64,000 nucleotides of DNA, from assembly GCA_019671135.1 (NCBI GenBank), contig JAHRHY010000030.1, positions 62,001-126,000 of the forward strand, in the 5' to 3' direction. This document shows, piece after piece, positions 12,383 through 26,326 of the stretch. How positions within the stretch are numbered: the stretch's first letter is position 1; every line of letters starts with the position of its first letter. Made by a program: the position numbers and the translations under genes. Under the pieces are notes generated by a model, which worked only from the letters and a program-made list of their open reading frames with translations, was not told the origin of the DNA and ran no database searches. Source of the DNA: Linnemannia hyalina. Its lineage: Eukaryota > Mortierellomycota > Mortierellomycetes > Mortierellales > Mortierellaceae.

Positions 12383-14205
12383 ATGGTGACAGGCACACAC
12401 AAGGCAGTCCGGGTGGCAGCTATCGCCCTATCTACAATCTCCTTCCTCCTGCTCCTCAACACCCTCTTCAGGCACTCTTCCAACAACCCCCATCCCACAA
12501 AACTCAGGTTAGTTTCCTCTCAGGGCTCATGTTGTCTTCTCCACAAGGTTCAAAAAATAGGGGTTTCACACTAATACAAACCACGCCAACTATGGTTGCA
12601 CTACTCACTAAAATACAAACTCGCCAACAGAGTCGAGGAGCCAGTGGTGGTTATCTTAGTCCACCCTTCACCGACTCTCAACCGCGCCGAGAATTTCGAA
12701 TTAAAGCGAGCCATAGCGAGGACATGGGCCAAGGACGCGGAGGATTTTGGGGCAAGCATCTTCTTTGTCGGAGAACATGACGGTGAGACGGTGATGCGGA
12801 GACCAGGCGAGTTCCAGGGCCGTGCACAGTCCCTCTCTATGCGATTCGTGGACCCAACAGACGGTGCTGAAGAAGGAACTTCTGGAGGAAGCGGTAATGG
12901 GGGTAGAGGTGTAAGTACTTCCGGTGGTGCTAGTGGTGCTGGAGGATCTGGCGGTGCTGGGGATGAATACTCCAAGCAGGAGCCCATGCGCAAGATGCTG
13001 ATCCCTTCAATTCTCGAGAACGGGCAGGCTGACAGTGCATCTGGCTTGCTCAAGGTAATTGACCATGCCTGCCTCCCTCTGAAGGCCTCCTTGACCTTTC
13101 TCTTTAAGTCCTGTCAGTCCAATCTAACTGTGATTGTAACCTGCCACCTCTCCTCCCCCTTGATCAGGCCTATCACTTTCTATACAACAACACCAACTGG
13201 TATGCAGGACCCATGCTGCACACCTACCCATTCATTTTAACCACCGACACCACACACTACATCCATGTCGAGAACCTTGTTACGGCCCTCCTATCTTCTC
13301 GCCCTCGCCGCCTCCTAACCATGAAAGACGACCACTCCTTTACCGGATCCTTCTCCGAAGCCTCAGAATGTAGTGCCGAGGATTTTGGCGACAAAGTACC
13401 CCCCGTCGTCGTCGACTATCAAAGTTCTACTGCCGCCAAGAAGACGGCTTCGTTGCAACATACACATTGGACCTTGTCTGGGACCCATTTGGTGTCGAGA
13501 CAGTTGGTCGCACTGGTCGGACCACATTTGCACCAATGCGTCCTCAACAATGGGTCTACCTCATCGTCGCCAGTCAACGGGGACTCTTTAGAGGGCGGTG
13601 AAGCCTTCCAGGAATGCGTCCAGCAATGGGCCTCCCACCCACTCTTCTGGAAGAATGGATACTGTGGCCGCCTTGCCGCCCTCCGCTATGACGCCTCTGC
13701 CCTCAACTCCCCTGGATCTTACTCCTCCTACCCTCTTTCAACCTCCTTGTCGTCATCACAAGGCTCGATCCTATCATCGAATACAAGATCAACCTATGAA
13801 GCGTTCGGACGAAAAGACCGGAGAGGACTCCTCCCCCTGTCTCCTTCGCCTGAAAATTTCGAGTCATTTTATCAGATGAAGCAACGCGAACGTGCTCAAG
13901 TCCAAGACAGGAGGGTGGAATCATACGACGAAGAAGAGGACGACAGTATGAATAGAGACGACGAGAACGACGATTCTGCAATAGATGTCGGCAACGATGA
14001 CCAAAATACCATGTCTTCTGACGAGAGAAACGGGAACACCGTCGTCCGTGCGGCAACATCATCGGAGAACACGGCCGGATCTACAACACACTGGATCGTC
14101 GGATCGGGATTGACGCGGCCAGAAGATTTCACACTCCTCTATCAGGCCCTTATCGATCACGAAGCAGACGCCCAGCCAGACTACAACGAATTCGACGACG
14201 AATAA
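12383..14205 (+). CDS. Type II membrane glycosyltransferase-like protein (GT31/Fringe-like), degenerate DXD
   Basis: Three exons (12383-12507, 12631-13054, 13168-14205; GT-AG introns) give about 528 residues. Residues about 9-27 form one hydrophobic anchor after a short basic N-terminus, the type II layout of Golgi glycosyltransferases. Around residue 72, the RAIARTWAK segment followed by FFVGEHD resembles the opening of GT31 galactosyltransferase/Fringe domains. Further on, TTDTTHYIHVENLVTALL sits where that family has the metal-binding DDD stretch before V-NL; only one Asp (residue 210) is kept. Long Gly/Ser-rich and acidic inserts (residues about 120-150, and near the C-terminus) are unusual. 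The family assignment is by motif only and rather remote. Activity may be lost or altered. It converges with ECM29, with 97 bases between stops. Confidence 0.6.
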
Positions 14206-14302
14206 ATACCATACAACTGTAAGCGAAAAAAAGTGGAAGCGCCGAGTTTATATATTATCGTGGTACTTATACGATGACTCTTTCTATTGACTACATTCAA
14301 GC

Positions 14303-17300
14303 TCAGTCGAGGGTGCTTTCCAGGACAGCAGCGACTTCAGAGATACTGGGAAGAGGGTCTTTCCTTACAATACTAAGCACCTCCCGAACCTTAGCCGAAA
14401 CCACAGGCGTCCATGAATTTGTACCTATTGTGAAAATAATCAGACAAGTCTTCAGTATCTAATGCCATAACGAAGGACAATACCAACCGTCGAAATGTGC
14501 TCATTTCAACTGGTTTTACCTTTCAACTTGGCGACAACAGTCTTGAGGAGCTCAAGTCCCTCGTTCCGCAAAGCGACATACTTAAAATCCCTCAGACTAC
14601 CCTCCAACAGACTGTCAAGGATAAGAACAATCGACTCCTCCGAGACCACCTTGGCCGAAGAGGTGAGATCCAACTTTTCAAAGAATTTGTGCAACGACTC
14701 CAAGAGTGCTGCTCGCACATTCCAGATGTTCCGCACAAGAGCCTGGCACGTCTTGGTTACAAATTCGCTCGAATATTGTTCTAAAATGCCCACGACAGAA
14801 ACATTACATGTGAATAGGTGGCTCACAGCATGATATAAAAACAATTATGGAAAACATACAAGTGGAAAAGCTGTACCTTGAAGCTGGGCGTTTCTGGTCC
14901 AGGCCAACCCGACAGCCTTGGCAGCACTGGCCATGACCATCAACTGCAACGGCTTATCGTGCTCCTCGTCCTCATCTTCGTCCTCCTTGTTCTCCAGAAT
15001 CGTAAACAGCATCGATTTGACTTCCAAGTAGTAGTCAACCCCTGCAAACCTGTCCAAGAACTTGCCCAAGGCATCAATTGCATATCGTTTGTACTGTTTG
15101 TTCACCTTCTTGGACTCTCGCAACAGAACCTACAACGCAAAAGTGGTATGCATGGATATAAGTGCAGTTAGCACACACGTCAGACATTATGATGGGTAAA
15201 GCTTGAAGAAATCGTGCCTACCTTGGCGATCTCTTGCAACTTTGGAGCCTTGTCATCGAAGTAGGCCTTGGAAGAGAGTGCAACAGACGGAAGCAAGTTG
15301 ACAACGTGCTCCTTGCCATCCCAAGTCCGCCCCGACAGTCCATCCAACACCAGAGGGAGAACTGTATCCATGTACTTTGTCAGGTCTACAACAAGTAAAG
15401 TGTGGATGAGAAGGAAGTTAGGTATGCTGATAATAGTATAAGAGGCCAAAATCGCGTCAGGAAAGAAGTGAAAATTAGTCGTTTACCCATAACGTCCGAG
15501 ACTGCTTTCAAAGCAATGGCAGATTGCTTCTTGGCATTCCAAGATGCAGAAGTAAGCTGCTTTGACAGGAGCTGAACAATTTCGTCCGCATACAACTTGA
15601 CGGCTGAGGTGGCGCCTGTTGTATGCTCCTCCCAGACCTCCTTCCACACTTCTGCAATGTCTTTGTGGGCGTCAAACGTTCCATAGTGCACAGTGGGAAG
15701 GATCGCGGACGCAACTCCCTTGAACTTGTCTGACGCGTTCTTTGAGATCTCCCGCACCGTGACGGCAGCAATCGATCGCAGGTCCTCCTCTACAATAACA
15801 AGCGGAACAAAACATGTGGCGTTAATTGCTATGTCGAGATGACTTCACCAAAAGCAAATCAAATGAAAAGCGTCGATATGAAGGGCAAGAATAACCTTCG
15901 GTATCGAGGTAGTAGCCTCCAAGGCGCTCGACAAACTTGACGAGAGCTGCATCGGTTACAAGGCGCGAGAGGTAACCGACGGCAACAGCGTACGACTTTC
16001 TGACAGCTGGCGACTTGTCCTTGATCGCAGATCCGAGAGTCTTGAGAATGGTGTCTGCAAAAGGTCGCATCACTGCTGGCTTCTTGATGCAGAGGGACAC
16101 CAAAAGATGTGCACAACCAGCCTAATCATCGCAGATTTAGGGTGGTCATAGTTAGAATGATAATGCCTTAGAAAGACAAGGGTTCGATGCATGTTTCCCC
16201 GAGCGGAGCCAATGTCGTACCTTGGTGGGAAGACCAACGGCCTTCCTAATCATTGTGATGAGCTGAGAGGACAGCTCAGGTATCACGGTGTCGTCCACGT
16301 TCTCGACACAGGCCTCAATTCCCTCCATCTATAATGATACGATGATCAGAATACGTTGTTCAGAGACATGGTAGCAACATTGTCATCACCTGTGCACCTT
16401 CCAATAGCCAATTCGCCATGACGAATGCTTACCATGGGTGAAAGCTTAGCAGCGTTTAAACGACTACTCTCCAGTTGCTCCTGAGAAACTTGATACTTTT
16501 CCGTGTGAAAACTCAGGTAGTCTACCACAAGGTGAATACAATGCAAGACAAGATAAGTAGCCAGTTCGTGAACAGATCGACGCATCAATGGTATCCATTC
16601 TTCTCAGGACAATAACGTACTCATCATTTGAGGCTCCATGGATGTGAGTCCTTCTAGAAGAGCCACAACAATGACAGGGATGTGGGATCGCAGCAAGGAA
16701 CCGGCCTGCTTGCAGATCTTCAAGATGGTAGTCAAACTGAACTTTGACACCTCCTCGGCGTTTGAGAGCAGACCCTTGCCGACCAGGAACGGGATGATAA
16801 TATCCAGGACTCGCTGACCCTCGGCTTCCGTGACATGCTTGGGGTCGCAGTACTTGACCGTCATTAATGTGAGTGCACGGCAGGTCTTGAAGGCGGCCGT
16901 CCGGACACTCTCCTTGATGTCGTCTAATGCACGGAAGGACATGACCCAGATGTTTTCCAAGTACTTTTCAATCTCTTCAACAGAGCGGCCTTGCAGAAGG
17001 TCGGCCATAGCAAGAGAGCTATAAACGCCAAAACGGCATCAGTAGAAAAACATAAGTGAGTGACCCTCGCAAATTTTCTAGTAGACCGGTAATAAAGTCG
17101 ACCAAGCACTATACCTGGACTCGCGGGTTCTCCATGCTCTAGCTCCCATGCCCTCCAAGAGATCCTTGATGATGACATCAAAATATTCTTGAACAGCCTT
17201 CTTGGGTTCCTTAACCAACGCTCTCCAAATGCTGGTCATAGCCTCGTTGACCTTGGGGTTGGGGTCATACTGGTAGCGGTAGAGCTTGGGAATAAGCGTC

Positions 17301-20300
17301 GCGAGATGGGGCTTGAGCTCCGCCTCTGCCTGCGAGACAATCGACGAGAATCCGAATGCGGCTCCCTTTCTTGACTGCCACATGGAATTATGACTGGCAA
17401 GGTGCATGAACTTGTAGACGAGCTCGGGCTGGTTCATATCGCTGGCCAAGGAAAGAATAGACTGGTAGGTCGAGAGCGACGAGCCGTCCGGTGCCTGTCC
17501 AAGAGCGTTGCCATCAAAGAGCTCAGTCTCGCCCGTCACCTTGGGCGCCGCCTTCTTGCCTTCACCAAACATTCCCACAAGCGAGCCGACAAGTTGGCTG
17601 CGGATCGACTGGTCACCCAGCTCGTACACTAGACCGATACCCTTGGAGGCTACCTCCTGCGTCAATTCTACATTGAAAGTGAATGATTGTAAATGTTATC
17701 GTCCTGCACTGTGAATAGTCCGAATAGTCATTACAAAAGAACATTTGTGCTTACCATCACGATCCGAGAGGAGGCTTGAAAAGACCGAGTGCAGTTTTGG
17801 AAGTTGAAGCTAATATCGTGTCAAAGCGCGTACGACATCCAAAGGTTAATCAAAACGTAGTAGCTCATTGCCCCAACCCTGCGTGTATGAGCTCTGTACA
17901 TTATATACCTTGACACTTGGACGACTGGAGCAGAACTTGACGAGTGACAACAACCAGATACAAGCAGCCTTCTTGGTTGCAGCCTTGGGCGAGGTGGCCA
18001 TCTCATCCAAGATGGTCTTCAAGATGCCATCCATGATTGCACCATCAACACTTGACTTGGAGGGCTCCTGGTCCGCGACATCGGCAAAGACATCCATGGC
18101 GGTACATTGCCATCCAGCACCAATGCAGGCAATGGCCTCTCCGATCGTAAAGTTGACCTCGGTCTGTTTTGTCTGCTTGGGTCCAAAGTCGTATAAGAAA
18201 GTCAAGATGTCTTGCACAAGTGCTGGATTACCAACGCCGATGTGACCAAGCGACGCAACGGCATACTCCTGAGTCTTGATATCCTTGGTGGTCTTGGCGG
18301 TCTCGATGAGTTTCTGAATGTCCTTGGAGATGTCTTTAGAAGGAATGGCGCCATATCTTCCTATTTCTCCCAGACAAATCGCCGCGGCCGACACAAACAT
18401 GTTCTGCTTCGAGTCCAGTTCTTCTACAATTTCTCCAACCAACTCCTGGAACTCTCCCTCTGGCAAAATGTCGAATACGGCCGACGGGTATCTGTACAAC
18501 AGTCGCCCTAAAATGAATCCCACAGCCAGGATGCTTCCATGACGCTGCTCCACCGTTACCTACGAGGTGCAACAAGAAAGGAGGAATGAAATGTGTTAGC
18601 CTACACTTGGATTAACCTTGGGTGCTGTCTAAAAGACATTGTAGACTTGCAATAACGTACCTGCTTGGTTTTGTCTTTAATCACAGTGTGTAGTTCACGC
18701 AAAAACTGCAGGAAGACCTCGCGCTGGGGATTGGCGTCACCCAAGTTATCAGTTCCGACGATTCCAATGATGTGCGCAACTGCGTGGCGCGACTCAATCT
18801 TAGGAGACCCGATGTATGGCTATGAAAAACACAACAGAACAACCATGGTCAGGACAAAGGGTCTTTGACGAGTAAAATACATCACACAATAGCCAGTCGA
18901 ATAGTTTACCTTGAACCAGCCAAGTCGATGGGAGTACTGCTCTGACAGGCTACTAGGAGCAAGAGAGAAGAGTTCCAATAGACAGGTCAAGGCTGTCGAA
19001 TGAAGGCTTTTGTCTACCAGTCGACACAAGCAGATAAGCACGTATTGATTATTACCAGCACACTTTGGCCACTCATTAGCGACACTCATGAATTCTATAG
19101 ACAATAAAAGGTACTTACCATCGGGTCCTTGGTGGTTCATGGCGATCTCAAGGAAGGAGATGTAGCTCGCGAGAGTCTCCTGCTCGTTGTCGATCCGACT
19201 CTCATTCTCCCACATGTCCTTCAACCAAGCCTTGACCTTTCTTCGTGTCTCGGGTGTAAAGACGAACTGCTGGATCTCGTAATCGTTCGATGATTCCTCA
19301 ATAATCACATCCGGATCAGCACTGGTGATCAAAAGCCGGCGGAAGAACTGCAAGATATGGATGAAGACTTCTGAAGGAAAGCCCATGATGAATGACTTTC
19401 CATACGTCGGCCTGGAGCGAACTTCGTCCGTGCGGCTCTGGGTAGCCCTTGATTTGAGTTTGATAAGATCCACCAACTTGATGAAGTCAGGAAGAATCGA
19501 CTCTTGTGAAGCCGCAGCATTTTCTTCGAGTGCTCGAGCAGTCGGGAAGGTGAGACCGCGCTTGGCCTCCTCCCTGATCTCAAGTTTGGAATCTGCAACG
19601 GTCATCAGACAAACGTACTTGGAGGCAGCGTCTGAGAATGGGAACAGTCCTGTCGCGTATCTGATGGCGCAATAGCGCGCCTGGTGCTCCTCCTAATAAA
19701 CAAAACAAAAAAAAAGGTCAGAAAGATAAATGACAGGGGGTTGAATGATCTTGATGCAGACTTGATTAATCGTTGTCCCAGTCTTGAAATGATAAGGGGA
19801 AATATGCTCACCTTAGCCATGTTGTCTTCTATGATTGCCAGGATGCGCTTCACCTCAATCTCAGTTGCCCAGTCCTTCAGGGGCTGGAAGGCGTCCAGGA
19901 GTGTACAGAGTGCTTCCTGGATGTAGGTCTTTACATTGGGGGGTTGAGATGAGAGCTGGTCAAAGAATCCCTCTGTGATCGACAAGTCCTTTCTGAAGAT
20001 GTCGGGAACTATTAACAGGCGTCAACGATAGACAACGTTTGTTAGATTTCTAAACATCATTCTAATCACAACCTCAGGCTGTTCAAAAAATTACCTCTCT
20101 TCGAGATCAGACTGACGGCCACGTAGGCGAATCCCTTGGCAGCTTCGCTCTCTATTTGAATCAATGGTGGACAGTTTGTGTTAAGGTCGCACGTCTATTC
20201 CTGGTCCAACAGTTGCAGCACGGCCTGTCGACATACCCATTCCGGCAGCATCAGCGTTCTCCCGAGTGTACTTCAGCAATCCTGAAACGAGGACGGGCGC

Positions 20301-22548
20301 AATCGGCGCCAACGCAGTTTGGGAGCTCTATCAGCAGAATAAAGCAACATTCAAAAATAACCGCCCTTATCTTGTCAGTAAAATCATTCAAAACATATGC
20401 CACGTTTGAAATATCATCCTCAAAGGACAACACGGACAGCAATGAGACTTACCATCCTAGCAATCCATTGAACAAAGGCCATGCCGGCCATGACCAACTT
20501 GGTGTTGGTTTTGGGACCTATGTCACGAAGCAGAAGAAGAAATGAATGATGAGCAACATGCTTGCTTGCACTCCACGGGACTCCCTTCATGAACTACTGT
20601 CGTCTCATCTCCACAGATTCCTCCCGACCTACCGTATAAACAGTCGAACGACACTTGAAGAGCAGAAGGGAAGGACTCTGTTGCCACTTTGGACTTTGAA
20701 AGGTAGCTCATAATCTTCAGCTTCACCACATTCGAACTTGGCTGTCTGAAAACGTCCTCTTGGCCTATTTCATATCATTGCATCAACAAAAGGCGATACT
20801 TTCCTGTTAACGGAACTGAGCGTTGCAAATGTAACATAGAACGATACTTTGGCAAATGACATTGCTCTTACCAGGAACCGGTTTGCCCCTGTTGGAACCC
20901 TGGTACATCTGATACAGCCTATCAATAGCCGTTTTCTCCTCCAGATCCGGTAATTTGATTCGCTTGAGTCCATCCTCTCCCATGCTGACAGCCTCATTAT
21001 AGGCGTCTCCTGTAGCTGCAATCAAAGCAATGAACCGCTCTAAGTGAACCTGAGCTGGCAAAGCGTCAGGGAAAGATGTTGTCGAGCAGACAAATCTCAG
21101 TGCGCCAGTCTATTGTGTATGAGAATGAAAATGAAGATCTAATTAATAACTTTTGTTGTCCAAACATGCAGACCTTCAGAAGTAGCTTTCGGATGAAGGT
21201 GACTGCTGTACCTTGATGTTCTTGAGATCACTGGAGGTTGCCCAAGGCGCCTTCCGGTTGTTTGTTACGTAAAGAAGAGACTGAGGGCTCATACCATCAG
21301 GAATGGCTGGTGCAGCTGCTCCAGAGAGTGGGCTGCGTAGAAGTATTGACGCAATTGGCGACAGCTCGGATTAGTTTCCGATGTGTGGACGCGACAGCAT
21401 TTCCTGCTTTCACAAGTTCCGGTGTTCTCGCTAGTTTTATCTCCAATCATACCTTGATGGTGACTGAGCTTCGCTAGTCGGATGAAGCGTCGGCTGTGCA
21501 ATAATAGGCTGGCGGTAGAGAAGAACGTCCTGGAATCGCGAGAGAAGCACGATTGCGTCCAATGGGTTGGCGATAAAGTCGTATGGGTCTGACGTTGTGT
21601 TGTCTTCGTTCAGCTGCTTCACTTCAGCCAGGCACTGTAAGATATAAGGCATTACAAACCAGCGAGATGTTAGTATGTTATCGGTGGAGAGGGAGGGCCA
21701 AAGAGTCAACTGAGATGAGGTAGTAACTACACTCAAAAACAACATTGACCTACGGGAAGGATCATATGGACTAGAGTGGTTTGCTGAGCAACGGGTCTAC
21801 GAGAAATTCCTTTGATCAATTGCGGCAGTCCGGCCAGTTTGTCCTAGGAAGAGAAAGGAGCGACGGCGAAAAAGTATCCATATAAATGTCCATGCCAGTG
21901 CCAATCGTTCGTTACAAGTTTACACGAGAGCGGATGAAAAAGTGCGGACTCTGTCGCGAGAGTTCATTTTCGTGTCTCTATACCTCGAGATTGAGTCGCT
22001 CGTATCCCATTTCGATGTAGATGAGGGAAAAGTTTTTGACGAGCACCGAGCTGTTGGTCGAGAACTGTTGGAGTAGGGGCGTCACAGGCAGCTTGATAGA
22101 AGGTTTTGGTCGAACACGCTTGTTAATGTGCGTCAAGATGCTGACGACCTACACACGAATAACAGCACGGATGGAATGGTTAGATAGGACGAACAGAGAG
22201 TCTTTTGTTTTATTGTTGGTTGTACATATGATGCTACTTTTTTCGGGTGAATCCAATCAATTGGTTACCTTTGCTCTGACGTTCTCTGCAGGGCTGGCCA
22301 GCTTCAAGAGGACGGGGCAGAGGAAGGTGTTGAGCGTTTTTTCCAATTGGGAGTCGGTCTCTGCCAAGGCAAAGCGCAGCTCGACGTTGTCCAATAGCTC
22401 TATATATCATGATGGATGGAACACGCATTGTGGCATGAGTGAGTATTTCGGGGTAGGGAGTACCACTTTTATTATTTTTATGTTTATTTTTAGTGAGGCG
22501 ACATGGATTCGACAAGGGTGAACATGTACCTAGATCCTTGTCGGCCAT
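14303..22548 (-). CDS. ECM29: Proteasome adaptor/scaffold protein ECM29
   Basis: Ecm29 is a very long HEAT-repeat protein that binds the 26S proteasome, stabilises core-cap assembly and links it to other cell compartments. The gene spans about 8.2 kb with many short GT-AG introns. The N-terminus (MADKDL at 22548, continued after an intron by a segment ending in LTHINKRV) and a following LLQQFS...IYIEMGYERL exon match the conserved opening of the family. The central exon 17078-17665 carries YKFMHLASHNSMWQSRKGAAFGF, the most conserved Ecm29 block, and is followed by the MADLLQGR...FRALDDIKESVR exon. The C-terminal exon ends at the stop 14303-14305 after WTPVVSAKVREVL. I weighed GCN1, another HEAT giant, and rejected it. 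Exact intron borders were not all fixed. Divergent from the F-BAR gene. Confidence 0.9.
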
Positions 22549-23188
22549 GATGGGGAAAAAGCGAGAGAGGAGAGATGGGAGGTGGTGAGTGGTGTTAGTA
22601 CAGAGTACAGATAGAAGGAGATATATGTGTGTGTGTGTGTATGATAATAAGGGTGTATTGTTGGTGAGAGATGAAGGAAGTGATGAGTAAGTGCGAGGAG
22701 TGTGAGAAGAAGTGTTCCTTCCTTTTTCAAGTTGACAGGCACAGAGTCCCTAGCCATACGCGTTCCTTCCTTGCGTGTCCTTTCATGGTGACTGTCAAGT
22801 GCTGCACCTGTAGGCCAAATTCCTCTGCCGCTTTTCGATATGTGGAAAGGAAATAGAAAAAAAAAAAAAAAAAGGGGCCGCAAACAGAGAACAGGCATCA
22901 TTGCAAACACACTGGGCCCCTACCTGAGGCAGTTGGCAGGTGGTCAGGGAACGCTATGCTCCGTCAGCATGACCCGCTCGAAAATAGCGAGCAGCATACT
23001 TCTTTTCTCCCTCCAGCCTTCCTTCCCCTTCCTTCTCTTCCCCCCCCTCCCTCTCTTGCTCTTGCCTTCTTCACTCTATCACATCTTATCCACCCCACCG
23101 TCTTCAACCCAACCAGGCAACACTTCCAATACAAAAAACACTCCCTCTGACTCAACAGCAGCAAACAAAAACACCTTCGAACTAAACA
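22549..23188. promoter_or_regulatory. Divergent promoter region, ECM29 and F-BAR genes
   Basis: About 640 bases lie between two divergent starts. There is a short GT repeat near 22627-22641, a run of A at 22857-22873, and a C/T-rich stretch at about 23000-23060 facing the plus-strand gene. No gene is supported. Confidence 0.45.
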
Positions 23189-26075
23189 ATGAATACTGAG
23201 AGGCTACCACCCAACAACGACGCCTCACCACCCAGGTTCTCCCAAAACTTTTGGGTAAGCCAGTCTGTTCACTCTTTGACACACGCATAGACGAAAGCAG
23301 GCATCCACTGACTTCACAAGGGCACCCTTTTCATTCATCTCTCATTCAGGGCAAGGACGATGCAGGTTATTCTGCGCTGACAACTCGCATGCGCCATGCC
23401 AAGGTGACTTGCCAAGAGATCTTGGGCATGTTTCAAGCAAGGTAGGCAGGCTACAAGGTTGTTCACTTTGTGACCAAAAGAACCACCTACGGCTATTACT
23501 ACGCGATTGGCAAGAACAATATCGTTAACAAGACCCTTGCGATTTGGATCCAAATAGGGCAGCACTGGAGGAGGAGTATGGCAAGAAGCTGGTGAAGCTA
23601 TCCAAGTCGCCCCTAGGCAAGGATGAGGTCGGGTGAGTGAATGGTAGATTTGGTGGCGTCCCAATGGATCGGAAACTGTGAGAGAAAGAGAGAGAGAGAG
23701 AGAGAGAGCCCGCAGTCCAAGGCGGTCTTCTGGTTGGATGACGCCTTGAATGGGTCTCACTCTAATCCTCGGGCGATGTACACCTTTTCTCAGACTCCAT
23801 CTTCCTTCCTCACTCTTTAAACTGCCAAACATAGCTCACTCCGGGACTCACTGGACGTCGTCAGGTTCGAAATAGAGGCGACAGGGAAATCACACATCGA
23901 ACTCGCCAGTAAAATGAGAGACCAACTTGAATCGGCTTTGGAAGAGTTCAACAACAGCCAAAAGGACAAACGGAAACTCGTACGTGCCCATCCTTTCGTT
24001 GATACTCAGGATTGACCATTGTCATGCGTTATGCGCTTGCAACTAAAGCCTGTTGCTCTTGCCTCGTTAGCATCAAGCCTCAATTGATCGAACCTTTCGC
24101 AACAAGCAATTGTATCTGCAGCAACTCGTCAAGGTAACAGTCTTGGAACAAATCAAAAACATTGTAGTTTCCAAGTAATGTCATCCTCATACTGAGACGC
24201 ATTCATCTCTCATCTTTTTCTACTCCTCGTACAAACTGTAGGCAAAGGAAAAGTACGACGCGGAATGTGTTCGGACCAAAGGCCTCTCAGCTGCAAGGAT
24301 GAATCTGGTTGGAAAAGAGCTTGACAAAGTCTCCGTCAAGATGGAGAAGACTGAGCTCGCTTCAAGAGCAGCAGGTATGGCCTAACCACTCACCTTTGCC
24401 TGTACTCCTCAGTACAGCAAACAAAAGCAAATCTCAAAGCCATTGCTGACGTGCTTTTTATCATGCGAATTAGACGTGGAATATCAAGCGAGCATTAGAC
24501 AGTTGACAGAAATCAACGACAAGTGGATAATTGAATGGCGCGCGGCCTGCGATGTAAGTGAGGCCAACCATCGGAAGCCTGCAGACTTTCTTGTTGCATC
24601 TCGGGTCTCTACTGACAAAACAGTGTTCATTTTCCAGAAATTTCAACTACTAGAGGAACAACGGATCGATTATGTAGGGACAACGCTCTGGAACTACGCC
24701 AACATTATCTCCAGTACATGTGTGGCCGACGACGAAGTAATGTACCCAGTGCTTGTGCCCTCAATATCGCCTCAATGTAATCATTCTTAGATTTCCAACT
24801 AGCATCCCTCACACCCATCTTTTTCAATTTCCCGCACCCTTAAACCATAGTCGTGTGAGCGAATCCGGGCGTCATTGGAACTTTGCGACGTCAATCAGAA
24901 CCTCCAAAGCTTCATAGATACAAGTGCAACAGGCGACGACGTTCCAGACATTTCCACATACATCATCCCAAGAAACAACGATGGGGTTCCTGATGCCGCT
25001 GTCGACAGTCCTGCAATCTCGCGCCTTCAGACACAGGAAACGAAACCTCGCACGGTCTCAGGACCCCATCAACCCATCCCTAGTGCTGATTCGTCCAACC
25101 CGCCATCTCGCCGACAATCGTACTATTCTACAGAAGGAAGATCTGACCCTGGAGGACTTGCGGCTGCTCAGGTGGACATGGCTCTCACCATTGGCGGCAA
25201 TGTCTTCAAACTGGACGCGCAGACGACCGCATTGTTGAACCAGGCTGATGACCCTGTCACCCCCAATACAGCAGGATTCCTCGCGCCTCGAGTCAACGGA
25301 GATCGATCACCGACCACCACGTCTGGCATCGATCCAGGGCAGTCAGCCTTGGATAACAGCCTCGGGATCTCGCTCGATGTCAGCGGAACCGTCAAGGAGA
25401 ATCGATTCCCTCACTGGCAACCACAGGCACCCTTGCAACAAAATCAACAACAGCAGCAGCAACAACAACCTGGTTACTCCATGGCAGACCCTGGACCTAG
25501 CATTCCTTATCAACAACAACGCGGCCCACCTGGTATAGCACACTTACCCAACAGTATCGCTCCAGCAGTTGCAGCTCAGCATACAAGCCAGACCATGCCA
25601 CTCCAAGACGACCCCAACCGAGTTTCCCACCACAACGTGGATCCGAATCAACATCGCCGAAACATGACAGGTGCGAATATCGACCCATCGCTCGCACAAC
25701 ACAGTCAGCGAGAGTACCAAGGGCAGCCAAGTCCATCTGTAATCGTTCCAGCCATGACACAAGCATCACACGAGGGGCGGCCGATTCTCTTCTATGGTAA
25801 TATCAACGGCAAATGAACATGATGGGCAGCTCACGCTTTATTTTTGGATGCCAATACTCACAGTAGACTGAAATATTGACGTGTTTTCGTGACTAGTACG
25901 TGTACTCTACGACTACGACGCTACAATACCTGAAGAACTGAGTCTCAGGACAGGCGACATCTTGGCTGTCCTACACACTCGCGACGATGGCTGGTGGGAA
26001 GGCAACTTATTGGACGATTACCGTGGGCCTATGCGGGGCTTGTTTCCTAGCAATTTTACCGAGCCTACAGCATAG
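23189..26075 (+). CDS. F-BAR and SH3 domain protein of the Cdc15/Imp2/Hof1 type
   Basis: F-BAR proteins of this type bend and bind the plasma membrane and scaffold the cytokinetic ring and septum machinery. Exon 1 (start 23189) ends in FSQNFW, the classic F-BAR opening, and continues after an intron with GKDDAGYSALTTRMRHAK. The next exons give AALEEEYGKKLVKLSKS and SLRDSLDVV, then coiled helices up to about 24840. A disordered Gln/Pro/Ser-rich linker (about 24950-25800, including a CAA/CAG run) leads, after an intron at about 25798-25896, to a C-terminal SH3 domain: VRVLYDYDA, ELSLRTGDIL, DDGWWEG and the final PSNFTEP. The stop is at 26073-26075. At least eight short exons are needed, so several internal borders are approximate. 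Cdc15/Imp2 are closer in architecture than Bzz1, which has two SH3 domains. Confidence 0.86.
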
Positions 26076-26326
26076 ATTTATTCAGATGTGTCGTCCACAG
26101 GAGCAACACGCACCTCTTTATTTCTATGTCTCTTATTCTCCGTTATGTAATGATTCAAACATTGAACGACATGATGTGGTCATAGATAGACAGCTTAGCA
26201 ACGCGATCGCCTGTCCATTCCAGCCGTATGTGATTGAGAAGCTGCTCCTCAGATCCTAGAAGGCGCAAGAGAAAACAAATTCAGGGTGAATGGGTGGCAC
26301 ATTCGCGTTCGCGCTCCAAGACAGAA

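Noticed and set aside
14303..22548. GCN1 as the identity of the HEAT-repeat giant
   Set aside because: The N-terminal LTHINKRV segment and the YKFMHLASHNSMW block are typical of Ecm29, and no Gcn1 eEF3-like region was seen.
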